Positions 12,761-24,922 of a stretch of DNA of 64,000 nucleotides are shown here, in pieces (the stretch's first letter is position 1; every line of letters starts with the position of its first letter). The stretch lies in NCBI RefSeq assembly GCF_933775445.1, contig NC_065872.1:7192001-7256000 (forward strand), read 5' to 3'. The notes under the pieces are model-generated. The model was not told the origin of the DNA and searched no databases. It worked only from the letters and a program-made list of their open reading frames with translations. A program made the position numbers and the translations under genes. The stretch is from Argentina anserina (taxonomy: Eukaryota > Streptophyta > Magnoliopsida > Rosales > Rosaceae).

Positions 12761-15090
12761 GTGATTTTTTCAAGATGATTCGGGGCATTGGTCTATGCAA
12801 TTGAGAGGAAGCTTTTAAGTCCTCACCAAGCAACTTGGAGAAATTGAAGTGGTGATTGAATTTATTAGATTCAATTATTCAAAGGACACAGTTACCCTTG
12901 TAAGATAGACATAAAATTCTGAATGAAATGAAGGAGTTGACAACATGTACAAGTTTTGAGTAAGATTATAGACGCCATGTACTCATTTGAAGTTAACAAA
13001 ACTAAATTACCTTTTAAATTAGAGTGGATCATTTGTGAGATACCATTCTTAAAATTTTCACACAAAAAAAAATCAAATGAGCCAAGCATCTTAAAGAAGG
13101 GCTTGACTACCCGAATCTTAAGGAGTATGGTGTGTGGACGACGTCATTACCGTGGAGGATGGGTATTTCAATTCATATATACAACCAAAAGGCTGACAAA
13201 TGACCCCCGAATTTGTTTTTAGTTATTACTTGATGTCGACGAGCCCTAAATAGTGTCTTAGTGTTAACAATGAAGGCGGTTTACTCATTAAGGTTAAATA
13301 TAACGAACATGCTAAATAACTTTCATTTTTACATACTACAAATCTATGATCAATGATTCAATATTGAGCGATTGAGTTGCAAGTTATAAGTTTGTTTTGC
13401 TTGTCAAATTGCTATGATCATCACAAAATCTCCATGAATAGATCTAATCAAACCTTATTTCATGATGTTTACATGAGATTTCTCTTTCGATAATAGACAA
13501 ATACTGGAGAAGGTATAGTTGATTCACGATTTATATATGTTTCATTATTAACTTTTTTCAAGATAATATGAAATGTGTTAACACACCTTATATCACCGTT
13601 TTTTTCCTGCCACTCGATAGTCACGACTAGTTTCCATCTTTTATCCTCCCCATGACCTAGCATTTCTAGGATAGCAATAGAGACCGGGACAGGTCGAGTC
13701 TCTCGTGCAAGGGTTACTAATATAACTAGCTCAATGATCTCATCCTTTATCATACAAACCTGCCGTTGGAGTTGGTTCAACGACTTCTCAAAGTCGTTCG
13801 GTGTTCGTTTCAATCAGTTCACTAGTATCACTATTATACTACTCCTTATCACATCCCGTGTCTCATTAATTTGGCTCCATTGTTGAGCTCAGTCACTGGA
13901 CTTTTCTCAAGTTAAGCATTGGCTTCAATACGTTGCTTTCACTCGCTGTACGTGTTTGTGGCCTCTGGGGTGAAGTAGGTGCTCAAAATTAAAACCACTA
14001 CTAGTGCCCAAAAAATGACGGCAGATGGATAGCAAATTACTTGACTGAGATAATTCTAGATTGGAAGTTTTGCATGACGAGGGTCACATGCACATTGCCA
14101 TCTAAAATAGACAGGCTTTGAAAATCGTAATGACTAATGACTAGTTAACTAGAACAAGTCGAACTTTCGTCATTGGTGTTCTAAATAGTCTTCATAGCTA
14201 ACGAGGGCTTATTTTTTCATGGAAACACTTGATTGGCATTTGTTATTCTAAGACTCTAAGAGGCACCAATCTTGGATCCATTTCTTCGAAGAGATTTCGT
14301 CAGTGATGACAGATTCGTACCTACATTTTCTACAATAATATTTGGTTTGATCGAGTGGTTGTCTAAATTAGTTTACGGGACTATTCTTATCAATCAAAGA
14401 CATATACCAGTGTCTTCTTGATCAAAAAACTTGTATAATTTGTAGAAATCATGCTTCTATCCTTATATATGAGATCTCAATTAAAATTGACACAAAACCA
14501 TGTACTGCTAACATTCTTGATCACTTTACCTGCTTATGCTTAATTTTTCTGTGTGAAGTCTTTAGCATTTCGAAAGCTTTCCTTAAAAAAAAAAAATTTC
14601 CTTCAATGCTAATGTGGCCAAATAGGTGCGTAGCTGATGAAGCTCTTTACCTAAAATAAATAAATTAGCCCGATCAAGGGCAACAACAGTCGAGCTTCCC
14701 TCGACTCTAAAAGTTCATCCTTCATGGTTTTTCTGAAGTTAAACTAAAAGAAAAATCATAAAACGAGTTTACTTCATATATATATATTTTTTCAAATCTT
14801 CACGTTTATTATGTAACCCTTCATTCACCGTCGCATATGATATTCAAGTAAAAATTGACCCAAAAAAAGAGAGAAGTGAAAACAATTAAATCCCCAAGGT
14901 CATCCAAGCCCAAGACCCGGGACCATTTCGGACAGTCCGGCCCAATTCAGTATATACTTGGTTGCCCTCTTCTCCATGCTCCTAACAAAACCAGAGTCGG
15001 CGTTTTGAGCAAGATTAAATCTGAGAACCTAAACCCTAAAACCCTAGTCGCACCCAAATCTCTCCTCTGGCGAAAAGGGATCGGAATCCG
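12761..15090. other. gene-free region between UGT fragment and NOL7-like gene
   Basis: AT-rich DNA. A 114-codon minus-strand frame at 13469-13813 and a few coding-like words near 13080-13160 may be transposon debris, but I could not match them to anything. The last few hundred bases before 15091 form the promoter and leader of the downstream gene. Confidence 0.45.
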
Positions 15091-16698
15091 ATGTCAGACA
15101 GAGAAGATTACGACTCGGACGCGCCGGAGGAGTTCACAGCCGAGCAGGTAATCTTACTCTTACTTTGATAGTTCTAAAGTTCAGAACTTTAATTTCAGAA
15201 ATAAAAAAGCTTGGAACTTGATTCATACCCTTGTTTTGTTTTTGATGATTACAGGGAGTACAGCAAGAACAAGAACTCAGTAAGCTCCAGAAAGAGAATA
15301 AGGCCAGGTATGTCACTCTGGCATTTTGATTAAGGTTTTGGTTTGGTTTGAGATGTTGGAAGTTAATTGGTTTGAGCTGAGTTATAGTGGAAGCTGACTA
15401 ATTGAGCTGGGTTATGAATTTCAAGAGACAAAAACATACATAACTTTGGAATTTAAACTCTGTTTATTGTTATTTACAGTATATGATATGTTGTTTTTAT
15501 CATTCAGTTCAATTTGTTTCATAAAATTTGGTTGTATCGAGGCAGACTATGCTTCTTGATAAGATGAGTTGGAATCTTTGTTGTTGAATTGAATAGGTAG
15601 ATGAATTAGTTGGATGAATTTGAAGGCGTGAATGGTTGAAGTCGTATACGATTGTTTCATTTTCCCCCATTGTTTTCTTGTTTTGGTGTCAGTGATAGCT
15701 AGAAAGTTTGTAAAGTTTGATGCTTTGATCATCTGGTGATTCCCATCTGGTTATGTGACTTTAGAAACTTAACATGTGTTCTGCTATCCTAATGGTTGTT
15801 ATGTCAGTAACTAAGATCAGCTGAAGCCAACAGAAAGTGACGTGATGGAAGTTCTAGGAGATATTTGATGCATCTGAAATATAGCAATACATTTGTCAGA
15901 CTGCATGAGGCTTATATATCTAATACTGACTCAGTTTGAAGTTTAGTCATTGTGGAGGGACGTTTGGGCACACTATAGTATCCATATCATACATCTAGCT
16001 TGTAAACCAAATGTTACAGCATCTGATATTTACTTTTCAATAGGGTTGCTCGTGAAGGAAAAGAACGTCGAAGAAAATGGGCCCAAAAGAAAACACCACG
16101 GAAAGCTGCTAACACAGTTGAAAGTGTTCAAGATGCTTCTGAAAATGAAACACACGAAGAATCTTCGATGGGCACTGCGGGGATGCTTCCTCCTAACATT
16201 GTTGAACTACTTGCTGCTCGTGATAAGTATGACTGTTTTTTCATTGTTTTTGTGTGTCAAGTACGACTATTTTTCTTCACAGTTTGTGTATGTGTGTGTT
16301 ATGACAATCAGATATGAGATTTTAACCATGTAGCTACATTCCTTGTGAAGGCAAGTGTTTTCAGACTCTGAGGATGAGAAGGCTGACTCCAAGCCTAGTA
16401 AGAAGAAAAAACGAAAAAGCTCAGGGTAAGGGACCTCTTCTTTTATGACAAAGAAATAAATTTATGAAGTTGCTGTGTTCTGAAAATAATTGGTATGTTT
16501 CATTAACTCGTGGCTTGCAGGGTTGATACTATTATTCTGAACCAAACAGCACCTCCACCATGCTTAGAGAAGTCCCTGGAATTCTTGAAGAACAGAAAAA
16601 TGCAGGTCCGTAGATCACAAGCAGTGCTGCACAACTCAAACCAAGCTTTACGCTTTCTAACTTCTTCAGGCGTGTTAAGTAAAAAGATGACAAACTAA
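15091..16698 (+). CDS. nucleolar U3/90S pre-ribosome subunit, NOL7/UTP16-like
   Basis: Five exons: 15091-15147, 15255-15307, 16044-16226, 16351-16425 and 16521-16698. They join in frame to 181 aa. The start MSDREDYDSDAPEEF is acidic. A basic, charged stretch (VAREGKERRRKWAQKK) and a Lys-rich nuclear-localisation-like run (KPSKKKKRKSS) follow. The C-terminus (LEFLKNRKMQVRRSQAVLHNS, then SNQALRFLTSSGVLSKK) resembles the NUC129 domain that ends NOL7/UTP16 proteins. Family members work in the small-subunit processome that matures 18S rRNA. The long 736-nt second intron holds no recognisable insert. Assignment rests on remembered similarity to the plant 'U3 containing 90S pre-ribosomal complex subunit' proteins. 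Confidence 0.75.
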
Positions 16699-17984
16699 AA
16701 ATATCAGCATTTTTTCTCTTTTCAATGTATGCTTTTGTATCATTATTCTCTCGCTGGTCATGCTGGCTCCTGATGAGTACTTGGAAATGAATGATGAACA
16801 AATAGGATTAATCCTTGAAGTTATAGGAGTGCAATTTTGTTGTAACTGCTTTGTTCTCACATCAATTGTGCCAGTATTTTCTTACTATGTTTCCATTGAT
16901 AAAAGCAAGTATTTCTCCACCTCTTTTTTCCTGAGCTCCTTGGTCCATTGAGTTGCATAAACTTCTTTAACTCACCTTTTGATTTCGTATTTGCTTCGTT
17001 TCGAAAGTATGGTGATTGTCTCTTTACTTTACTCTGTCTTTGAAAGTTATCATTTTCCTACTTCTATTGAAAAGTTTTGGTGAGCTTAAGAATTAGGGAA
17101 TCCATTGGACTATTCGAGGCATTACTATGTTGCGTTATCTTCATTTGGTTGGTGCTTCCCAATTGAAAATGCAGGTTATTTTGGGGATCTCTCCCCAGCT
17201 TCTGATAGGAGGATCTGAATCCATTATAACCATTTGCGCACAATAATTTAGTGCCTTAGTGGTATTGCACATAATTTCAGATCAACAAAAGGCAACATGT
17301 TCTATTATTTCTCCTCAGTTGGTTCACGCCTTTAGTGGGACATAAAGTTGTTTGTCCCACTTATCCTCCATGAGTTACAAGGTAAGCCTAGGTAAAGGAC
17401 CGTTGAGATCCCTTTGGCCTTTGGAGTCACTCATCTGTTCCTTACTGGTAAGGTTTGGTCCTTCGCTTATTGCCGGGGGTTTGATTGTTGATGCCTCAGT
17501 ATGTGTACGCTTGATGAAAAGAGCTAGAGCACATATTTCCGATTGTCATCTTGCTGGTTCTTTAGATGGTTTTGGAGCGTAAGTAGCAAGAAGATATGTA
17601 ATAAATTGAACTAGAACGGTTTAACTAGCATTTAGGGGCAGAGATGCACTCCCATCACTAGTCTTGCAATTCATTTTCTCTCGGAAGTTGTTCATTATCT
17701 ACCATTAATTTCGCACAGACATCAGTGCTATAAGAACACTCAATACCTCTTTAGATTGGAGGAGAGCATAACATAGGGTAATTAGTATGGGGTTCAATAT
17801 AACTAGTTTAAGCCACAGTGATGAACCAGCAATTATCAGCAAAGGCTTCAGCTTCATACATACAGCCCTCATCAGTAGTCTCGCAAGGTTGTTCATGACC
17901 CACAATTGATAGAGGGTTTTATACATTATACGGTCAAGAACTATAAGATGTTCTAATTGATCAACAAAGTACGTAGTAGATCAA
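16699..17984. other. intergenic region between convergent genes
   Basis: This holds the 3' flanks of the NOL7-like gene (plus) and the small minus-strand gene. No other gene, RNA or transposon terminus is evident; the 76-codon frame at 17352-17582 resembles nothing and is probably chance. Confidence 0.5.
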
Positions 17985-18311
17985 CTATGGAGAAGAGAAA
18001 TCCTGGTCTAACCATGAGGTCATGCCAGTAGTAGGAGAAGTAGTAGCCTTCGACTCTGAGCTTCCCATCAGAGTTTGAATAGCTGTTTTGACCTTTCTCA
18101 AGTTCTTATGGTGGCGGATCCGTCTCAGAACCAAGTCTCTGTCCAAGGCAGCTGCTGCTTTAGAATTGGAGGAGGACTTCAAGTATAGCTGGCTTGTGAT
18201 GGAGTCACTATGTACTTGATCATCACCATCTTTTGATTGATTCTGCTTCTGCAGATCAGACTCTGATGAGAAGGAAGGTTGTTGGTGAGCTTTGGAAATG
18301 AGGAAAGCCAT
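17985..18311 (-). CDS. small conserved plant protein of unknown function
   Basis: A single exon of 108 codons, starting at the ATG at 18311. A good TATA element (TATAAATA, minus strand) lies at 18366-18373, about 55 nt upstream, implying a short leader. The N-terminal half is Ser/Gln/Asp-rich and probably disordered. The middle has a basic helix, LVLRRIRHHKNLRKVKTAIQ, at about residues 60-79. Similar 'LRRIRHRK...VR.A.Q.LL' proteins are encoded in many plant genomes from memory, but I know no function. No signal peptide or membrane segment is present. The basic helix could bind nucleic acid or a partner protein; that is a guess. Confidence 0.7.
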   Translation of the reverse strand: MAFLISKAHQQPSFSSESDLQKQNQSKDGDDQVHSDSITSQLYLKSSSNSKAAAALDRDLVLRRIRHHKNLRKVKTAIQTLMGSSESKATTSPTTGMTSWLDQDFSSP

Positions 18312-18365
18312 TTATGAGGGTGAAGGGGACGGTGAGACTATGAAGCAGTGTTGCCTGGTGGGGTT

Positions 18366-18373
18366 TATTTATA
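18366..18373 (-). promoter_or_regulatory. TATA box of the small minus-strand gene
   Basis: TATAAATA on the minus strand, followed 55 nt downstream by the ATG at 18311. Spacing fits a transcription start near 18335-18345. Confidence 0.6.
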
Positions 18374-20541
18374 GAGGAAACTGAAAATGACCAAATGGGA
18401 AGAGGTGGTTTTGTGTCATTATTGTATTTGTTTATGTCCTAGTTGTTTAGTGGTTTCTGGGGTTTCTGGGTTCTCCTAGCCAGTGGTTTCTTTCTCAAAG
18501 TTTGAGAGGTTAGCTTTAGTGCTGGACTACGCGGCGCGCAGGTGGCTGCACCAAACCAGTAGCCACAGCAAACCATGGACATATTGGTGATTAGCCAACT
18601 CGAAGGTGAAGGTTTCATTTTCATTTTTTGGTTCTTAGTTTGGATACAGTTTTTGGTTGGCAACATTATTTCCCTTTCTTTGGCCAAGTGATTCAAAATA
18701 ACAAATCTAGTAATCTGATGTGGATTAGACTAACAAACTGCTAAGATCGAAAATACTGATCATCTTTCAGAGAAAATTAGAGTGAATTAGCCATATTCTA
18801 CCACATTCGGCCATTCCTCATAGCTGATATTTATTGTTACAACTTGCACATTGAGTTCTTATTCATGCGCAACTGCAACCTTTTGCATGTTAACAAGAAT
18901 CATCGTAACATCTTTTACTTGTGCAAGAAAATAATTAAAATGCTATTAGTAAAAAGGTAGCTGAACACAATAAGAAAAATTTAACTAATAATGATTGATT
19001 GATAATTAAAATACGTCAAATATTCACCGAGCATGTGGAATAAGTAGAGGACTAGCTCGATTATTAGTTTACTGGGTGTACAGTAATTTAAGTAACTAGT
19101 TCACTCTTGTCAGGAAATTAGGTTGATTTGATTTGTTTCCTACGTTAGAGTCTTGAAGCCTAAATACGTCAAAAACGTTACACTCACAATGCTTGAAGCC
19201 TGACCTCATGAGTTGTAACGTCTTCCGTATGAGGACGACGTATGAATGCAACTTCCATTCCGATCATTATATTAACAATACAATTTTAATAAGTCCAAGA
19301 AAAATAAAAAGTTTAGAAGTATGTGCGATTTAACATATAATTAAAACATCGGGGACCAATGATTTCTCTGAGTTGAAGGGAGGCAGGGATGAGCCATGAG
19401 CATGGGCAGATGGAGGTGGCGGCCACCTTTGTCAGTCACCTGAAGATGATCATAGCCGTCCGTACATATTATATGCGTTGTGGGCTACCCCAGGCAGGAA
19501 CCCTATCTTCATTTCTTTGTTAATTCTGGACATGTTGTCACACGTGGATACATTGCATTGTATTTGTTCAGACGAAGTGGCTAAGAAATGACCACACGTG
19601 TATCACCACCACAACGATATGCGGTTAGTCGTCGATGTATGATTCTCCAAAGATATGGCCAGATATTTCTATCCGGTTAGTCCATTACCAGTGGATGATC
19701 AAAAGATTTCCTCGAATTGTAACTATGGTTCCTAAAACAAACTCTGAAAAGATGTCTACGATCGAATCATATTGTAAATTGGTAGGAATAAGCATTATTA
19801 TTTTAAATTTATGAAAAAAGAGAGTTAGGAGATTCAAATCTATGAATTTGTATAGGTTACTTGTATATAATTGTTTGGAGTAATGATCTTTAGTTTAATG
19901 TTCCATGCCGATCATCATCAAATATCTGCATACTGATTCGGAAGCTTCCTTGACGGTGACGGATGTGAACTTGTGTCAATATTACAGGAACAAATAAAAC
20001 AATAAAACAAGGGGCAACTCCGGTTGTTTTGGATGAAAACTGAGGGCTCTTATTCGATTAAGACCCTGATTTCAAATTTCTGATGACATGCAGTGACCAA
20101 GAAGGTAAATTCAGAAGGAAGATATGAACTAAACAAGGGCAACAACGTTAATTCATTCCCGGTTGGTGACAAGAAATTCCAGATAAGCTGTATCTCACTA
20201 CGTTTTGTTGGTTGAGCAGTTAATACTTCAAATCTCTACGACTCAGAATAAGGTTTATTCTTTATGGGAAAATTGCACTTAGTAGATAAAATCAAATTTG
20301 CCAAGAAATTTTTCCCTACTGCCACTATCAACCTTCAAATAATCATTATCAGACTACTCATCTGATCAGATTAAGGAAGCTTCATTATCAGACTACTCAA
20401 TGTATACCGGAACAGTGGCGGATTTAGGATTCCATGTCTGGGTGGGCTTGATATTTTTTTTTAAATTAAGAATCATGATGTTAAAAATTAATAAATAAAA
20501 ATATATTATATATAATTTCATCTAGATGCAAACATTAAAAC
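18374..20541. other. gene-free region
   Basis: AT-rich DNA with no coding frame of note. Near 20412 the sequence cagtggcggatttagg resembles the end of a plant transposon; if so, a MITE has inserted inside that older element. Nothing else is recognisable. Confidence 0.45.
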
Positions 20542-21087
20542 TAGGGCTGTCAATAGGTCGTGTCGGGTTGGGTTCGTGTCGGGTCAAGGTGTCTCACGTG
20601 TTATATACTGTAAACCCAAACTCAACCCATTTAATAATCGCGTCAAAAATTTAAACCTCAACCCAACTTATTTATTAAACGGGTTACCCGTTTCCAACTT
20701 GTTTAACCCATTTAATAAATATATTTGTCGTTTTAGACAAGATAACTAACTAAAACAATAATCAAATAAAAAAATTCATTATATTACCTAAAATTTTAGT
20801 TCAAAATGAGAAAAAACTTACTAAATTTTCATATACATATAATATTACCATTTTAAATAGCTTGTATACGTGTATTTTATATAGAATTTAGTTCAACTCT
20901 TTTATTAAACGTGTGATGTGGGTTCATTTCGTGTTAGCGGGTTAACCCGTCGTTGACCCGTTTATTAAATGGGTCATGGCGGGTTGACTCGCTGCTGACC
21001 CGCTTTTTAATCGTGCGGATTCAACTCTCTTTATTTCGTGCGGGTTTCGAATTGTGTTATCGGGTCGTGTCGAAATTGATAGCCCTA
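20542..21087. mobile_element. hAT-like MITE with TAGGGCTGTCAAT ends
   Basis: The left end TAGGGCTGTCAAT and right end ATTGATAGCCCTA are inverted repeats. GGGTCGTGTCG-type motifs sit next to both. This 546-bp structure, GC-rich at both ends and AT-rich in the middle, matches a common plant non-autonomous DNA transposon type. I could not find a clean 8-bp target duplication (left flank attaaaac, right flank aaacccat), so the flanks have probably diverged. Confidence 0.7.
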
Positions 21088-21106
21088 AAACCCATGTCTG
21101 CATGAT

Positions 21107-21340
21107 TATTCACCTTCGCTAGCTATTGCATGCACTTGTATTTAGCGGAAAATTCTGCTATACGCGGCGGTATAGCATGCAGCAGCTCCGTATTTAGCTA
21201 CTATAGCTTAATTTCCATCAATTGACCTACACGAAGACCAGAGACAAACATAAACGTACCCTTCACACTCCGATCCCATTACCAATTTCCTTCCAATTTC
21301 CGGAACCAGTTCCAGGGTCCACGAGCACTGCTTCTGATTC
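21107..21340 (+). pseudogene. truncated duplicate of the 5' end of the 21.6-kb gene
   Basis: This stretch aligns with 21483-21680, the promoter, leader and first codons of the intact gene. Shared words include ttcaccttcgctagct, ttccatcaat, agagac-caaac and ttccaatttc. The start codon context of the intact gene (ccaatgtcgttccaa) is here accaatttccttccaa, so the ATG is lost, and similarity ends soon after. It is a broken tandem duplicate, not an expressed gene. Confidence 0.6.
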
Positions 21341-21627
21341 TGATTCTGCTTGACTAATCGCTTCCGCCATGAATCGCATTAAGCAAAGACTGTTCAATGT
21401 TCGGGTTCAAGGAAATTTCTTCAACATAATTCGTTCGACCATAAAATTATTGACTTCAAGTCTACACTCTTCAGCCCATGTACTCGTTTTCACCTTCGCT
21501 AGCTTCTGCATTTCTATAAATCCTAGCTAGCTAGATATAGCTTTCCATCAATCCATCTACACCAAAACAAGAGACCAAAACCGAAACCAAACCTTTTGAA
21601 ACCCCTTCGCGTAGAGTTCCATTGCCA

Positions 21628-23856
21628 ATGTCGTTCCAATTTCTGAAACGATCGCAAGTTACTCCAGAGCCTTGTCCTGGTTTTGGTTCTGATCATTTTC
21701 GTATTGATGAATATCATCCTAAATTGATGTGGCATTCGGGACCTTTTTATAATGAACTAATCGTTCCTCTCTCACTGTACGCTTTCAACCGACTGTCCCC
21801 CAGTGATAAAAAAGAGCAACAAGAAGAAATCCGCGGCCAACATGAGGGAAGTGATTTTACAGAGCTATTCAAGAAACTACACTACAGGGATCAGGTGAAG
21901 TTCCTATCCGAAGTTTTGCGGTTGCTCAAGTTTGAAAGGCTATTACTTGCATTCAAGCAACTGGACACTGAGCAGCAGCAGCAACTGAATACAGAACTGG
22001 TAATTTAGACATCCTATATACTTGCTTAATTTAACCAATAGTAGAACATTTCATGTTTTTAAAGACAAATTTAGCTCACTTACTTACTCTTTTTTTTCTT
22101 TAGGATCTCTTCAGTTGCATTATAAACCCGGACCCCAAGGAAACTGAGGAGCATTGCAGACTCAGAATTTTCAAACAGATATACAAATCACGACCCTGGA
22201 AGAATTTTGAGGAGCTACTTGCCCGAAAAGGTAACAAGAAAAATGAAGATGATCAACAGGAGGAGGCATCCGATGATAAGGAAAACAATTTGGATTGGAA
22301 CTCGTGTTTTTCTGAAATTTTCTTAGGCTTCTCAATCATTTGGTTCCAGGGACAATGGGCCTGTGATCAAGACATGCTGATTGAACAACTCTCCAAAGGA
22401 GTTACAGGGGATGTGATCAAGAAATGTTTGCCAAACGAATCTGAGGAGGATTTCAAAATCGCAAGATTCACGGAACTATGCAAGAAAGTAACCAACATTC
22501 GGGTCCAAGAGAGGTTCCTTGATAATGCTGAAAAGAAACTAAGAAGATATAACGGGTTGTTTCTTGAGCCGCAAGAACGTGAGGGCGCTGCTACATTATT
22601 CTCTGATATATCAACTCTTGGGTTTAGCCTACTATCCGCTAAGCATCAACATGAGATGATTGAAGAAATGTCCACTCAAGTTGAAACAAGTGCTAAAACC
22701 AAACGACACCTTGCAGCAGAGGTTCTGCAGACTAGTACTACTGATCCTGGAAAAGCCATCAGAATTGGAAGATTCAGAGAGCTATTCAATCAAGTTTCGG
22801 TGTTTACTCGGATTCATTTATTCAGGGAGTTGAGAATATCGTTAAAGCACAAACAATACTCTGAGGCGGTTCAAATCTTCTGCGGACTAGGCTCCGAGGA
22901 CCAGGCAAAAATGATCAAGGAACTGACAGATACGAAGATTTCAGGTGAAAGTGAGGAGGGGTATAAAGAGCAGAGCAGGAATTGGTGGTTTGAATTGATG
23001 AAATTCTGCACGGTACAAGCCAACATTTATACAGCAGCAGTATGCTGTAAAAGGTCAGTACTAATGTGTGATTTCAAAGAATATTGGAATTGAAACTATA
23101 TCAATCTAATTGCTAACAATTTAGAATTCTATCTTTGATTGATTGGAGATCACTTGCTAACAATCTGGAATTACTCGATTCTTGGAGAAACTGATGGTTT
23201 GATGAACGTGGACTTTCTTTATTGTTATCAGTTTAAACTCATCCACTGAAAGTGAGAAGAATATCAGATTAAGGAGTTTCAAGATGGAGTGCGTGGATTA
23301 TCTATCAAATAGGGATAAGGAGCGTGTTCGACAAGGTACATCTGATCATAACGAAGAGGACTCCTCTTATGCTGAATTTTTGATCGATGCATCAATCTTA
23401 TGGTTCAAAGCAAGATGCAAAAATTTCAAGAGAAACCCCATTCATATTATACTTTCCAGTGAAGTTGAAGAAATTGAGAAACTGCCGGAGGAGAGCGAGG
23501 AGGATTTCAGACTCAGGAGATTCACAGACTCGTTTATGCAACTTCCACTCGATTCGCAAGAGCGCATCTTCGACCACATATACCATAGATTAATTACTGA
23601 TCTTGATTATCATGAAGGGACTCAATGGGAAACACGGCCTGCAGAGTTCGCTCAAGAAATGAGCTGCAGAGTACCGTCTGAAGGAAGAGATTTGTTTGAT
23701 TCTGAATGGATCAAGCTGAAGCTTCCAGATCTACAAGGTCAGAGAGCAGCAGCCAGTACTACCACCACCACCACCACTACTACTACTCAAGTAGTATCAG
23801 CGGCTGCACCAGCAACTACAACTCGGTGGACACTTTTCAGCTGCTTCTCGAAATAA
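21628..23856 (+). CDS. modular repeat protein of unknown family, 648 aa
   Basis: Three exons: 21628-21999, 22104-23053 and 23232-23856, all with GT-AG borders, joined in frame. I do not recognise the family. The protein is mostly charged and helical-looking and is built from repeats. A signature of the form E-[ST]-E-x-x-x-[RK]-[LI]-x-x-F recurs at about residues 137, 236, 447 and 528, with a weaker form near 338. A second motif, [DE]Q followed by a hydrophobic helix, recurs between them. The block at about 200-270 (FLGFSIIWFQ...LPNESEEDF) aligns with the block at about 490-560 (FLIDASILWFK...LPEESEEDF). The C-terminus is a Thr/Ala-rich tail ending CFSK. There is no signal peptide, convincing membrane span or catalytic motif. 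It may be a solenoid scaffold; that is inference. The first ATG in frame is 21628; the conserved exon phases argue for a real gene. Confidence 0.75.
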
Positions 23857-24324
23857 TCTCCATGTCTATGGACACTTTTCAAGTTTTTAGCTCGGCCCTT
23901 TCCTTTATATGCGGTAGCTTTCTGTTTTTCTTGGTATCAAAGAAAATGACTCGATCAATGTTTTCAGTATTTTCCTGTCTGCATTTCCTTTCATTCGTGT
24001 TTGTTCTTTTAAGATTATCAGACATGGAGCACATGATGCTTCAAATAGTTTGATGTTTGTGTTTATTTATTTTCAGAACGTAACTGCTCATTGCAACCAC
24101 AATATTCATATCACATGCGTAGTTACAGAGTTAACAAAAGGAAAGAACCAACAGTGATTAGAGCAACCACAACTGAGCTTGGTCATTATATTTGGAATTC
24201 TTATAGTACAGAAGTATCTTCATCCATGCATCCGGGACGGAGTGAATATATGAGTTTATACGGATTTAGAAGTACATTGACTATGTAATTTGATTTGGGC
24301 TTTCATTTAATACATAAAATTGGA
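23857..24324. other. 3' flank of the modular repeat protein gene
   Basis: Likely 3' UTR and downstream DNA. Short stretches around 24020-24160 (cagacatggagc, agaaagaacca) recur after the broken copy at 33120-33290, showing that the duplication included the 3' flank. Open frames here are chance. Confidence 0.5.
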
Positions 24325-24725
24325 AAAAAGTTAAGTAAGATTTGAAAATTAAAAAAAAAAACTCATCTAATTAAATTCCTTAAACTGTTGCCCTTATTTT
24401 TCTTAAAAATTACGACTCATGCCACTCATCTCTTCTCCTCCAAAACTTGCTTCGGTCTTATTGATGTCGATGGCCACGACGTTGAAACCTAGACCACCGC
24501 CTGCAAGGCAAGCTCATCAGTCATTCTCTTCTCCAATCCCAGCACCGCCACCGTCCAATCCTACCTCACCTCCGTTGTCGACAAGATCTATGAAGCCCCA
24601 ACCTCCGTCAAAGTCTCCGATCTCCGCTCCCTAATCCCCGAAATCAATGCACCGTTCAACTCCATAACCAAATCGACGTCCCCGTTCCTTTTCCTTGCCT
24701 TCGAATCGCGTCTCTCTCTCTCTAT

Positions 24726-24770
24726 CACACACACACACACACACACTCTCTCTCTCTCTCTCTCTCTCTC
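24726..24770. repeat. (CA)n(CT)n microsatellite
   Basis: About ten CA units followed directly by about twelve CT units. Confidence 0.95.
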
Positions 24771-24922
24771 TAAATGCTCGACGTCGCCGATCTCTCTCTG
24801 AACTCTCAAGCCTCACCGAGATTAGAGGCAGTGACGGTTTGGAGGAGGCGAAGGCAGCGGCTGTGCAGCTGCTCCTTGTTCTTCTTCTCATTTCTTCTAG
24901 TCACAACCATCACCGGAAAACA

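Noticed and set aside
13469..13813. 114-codon minus-strand frame
   Set aside because: No recognised family, no promoter or splice support, and isolated in decayed intergenic DNA; may be transposon debris.
14855..15151. 98-codon frame overlapping the start of the NOL7-like gene
   Set aside because: It is the leader and first exon of that gene read in another frame; the spliced frame gives the conserved protein.
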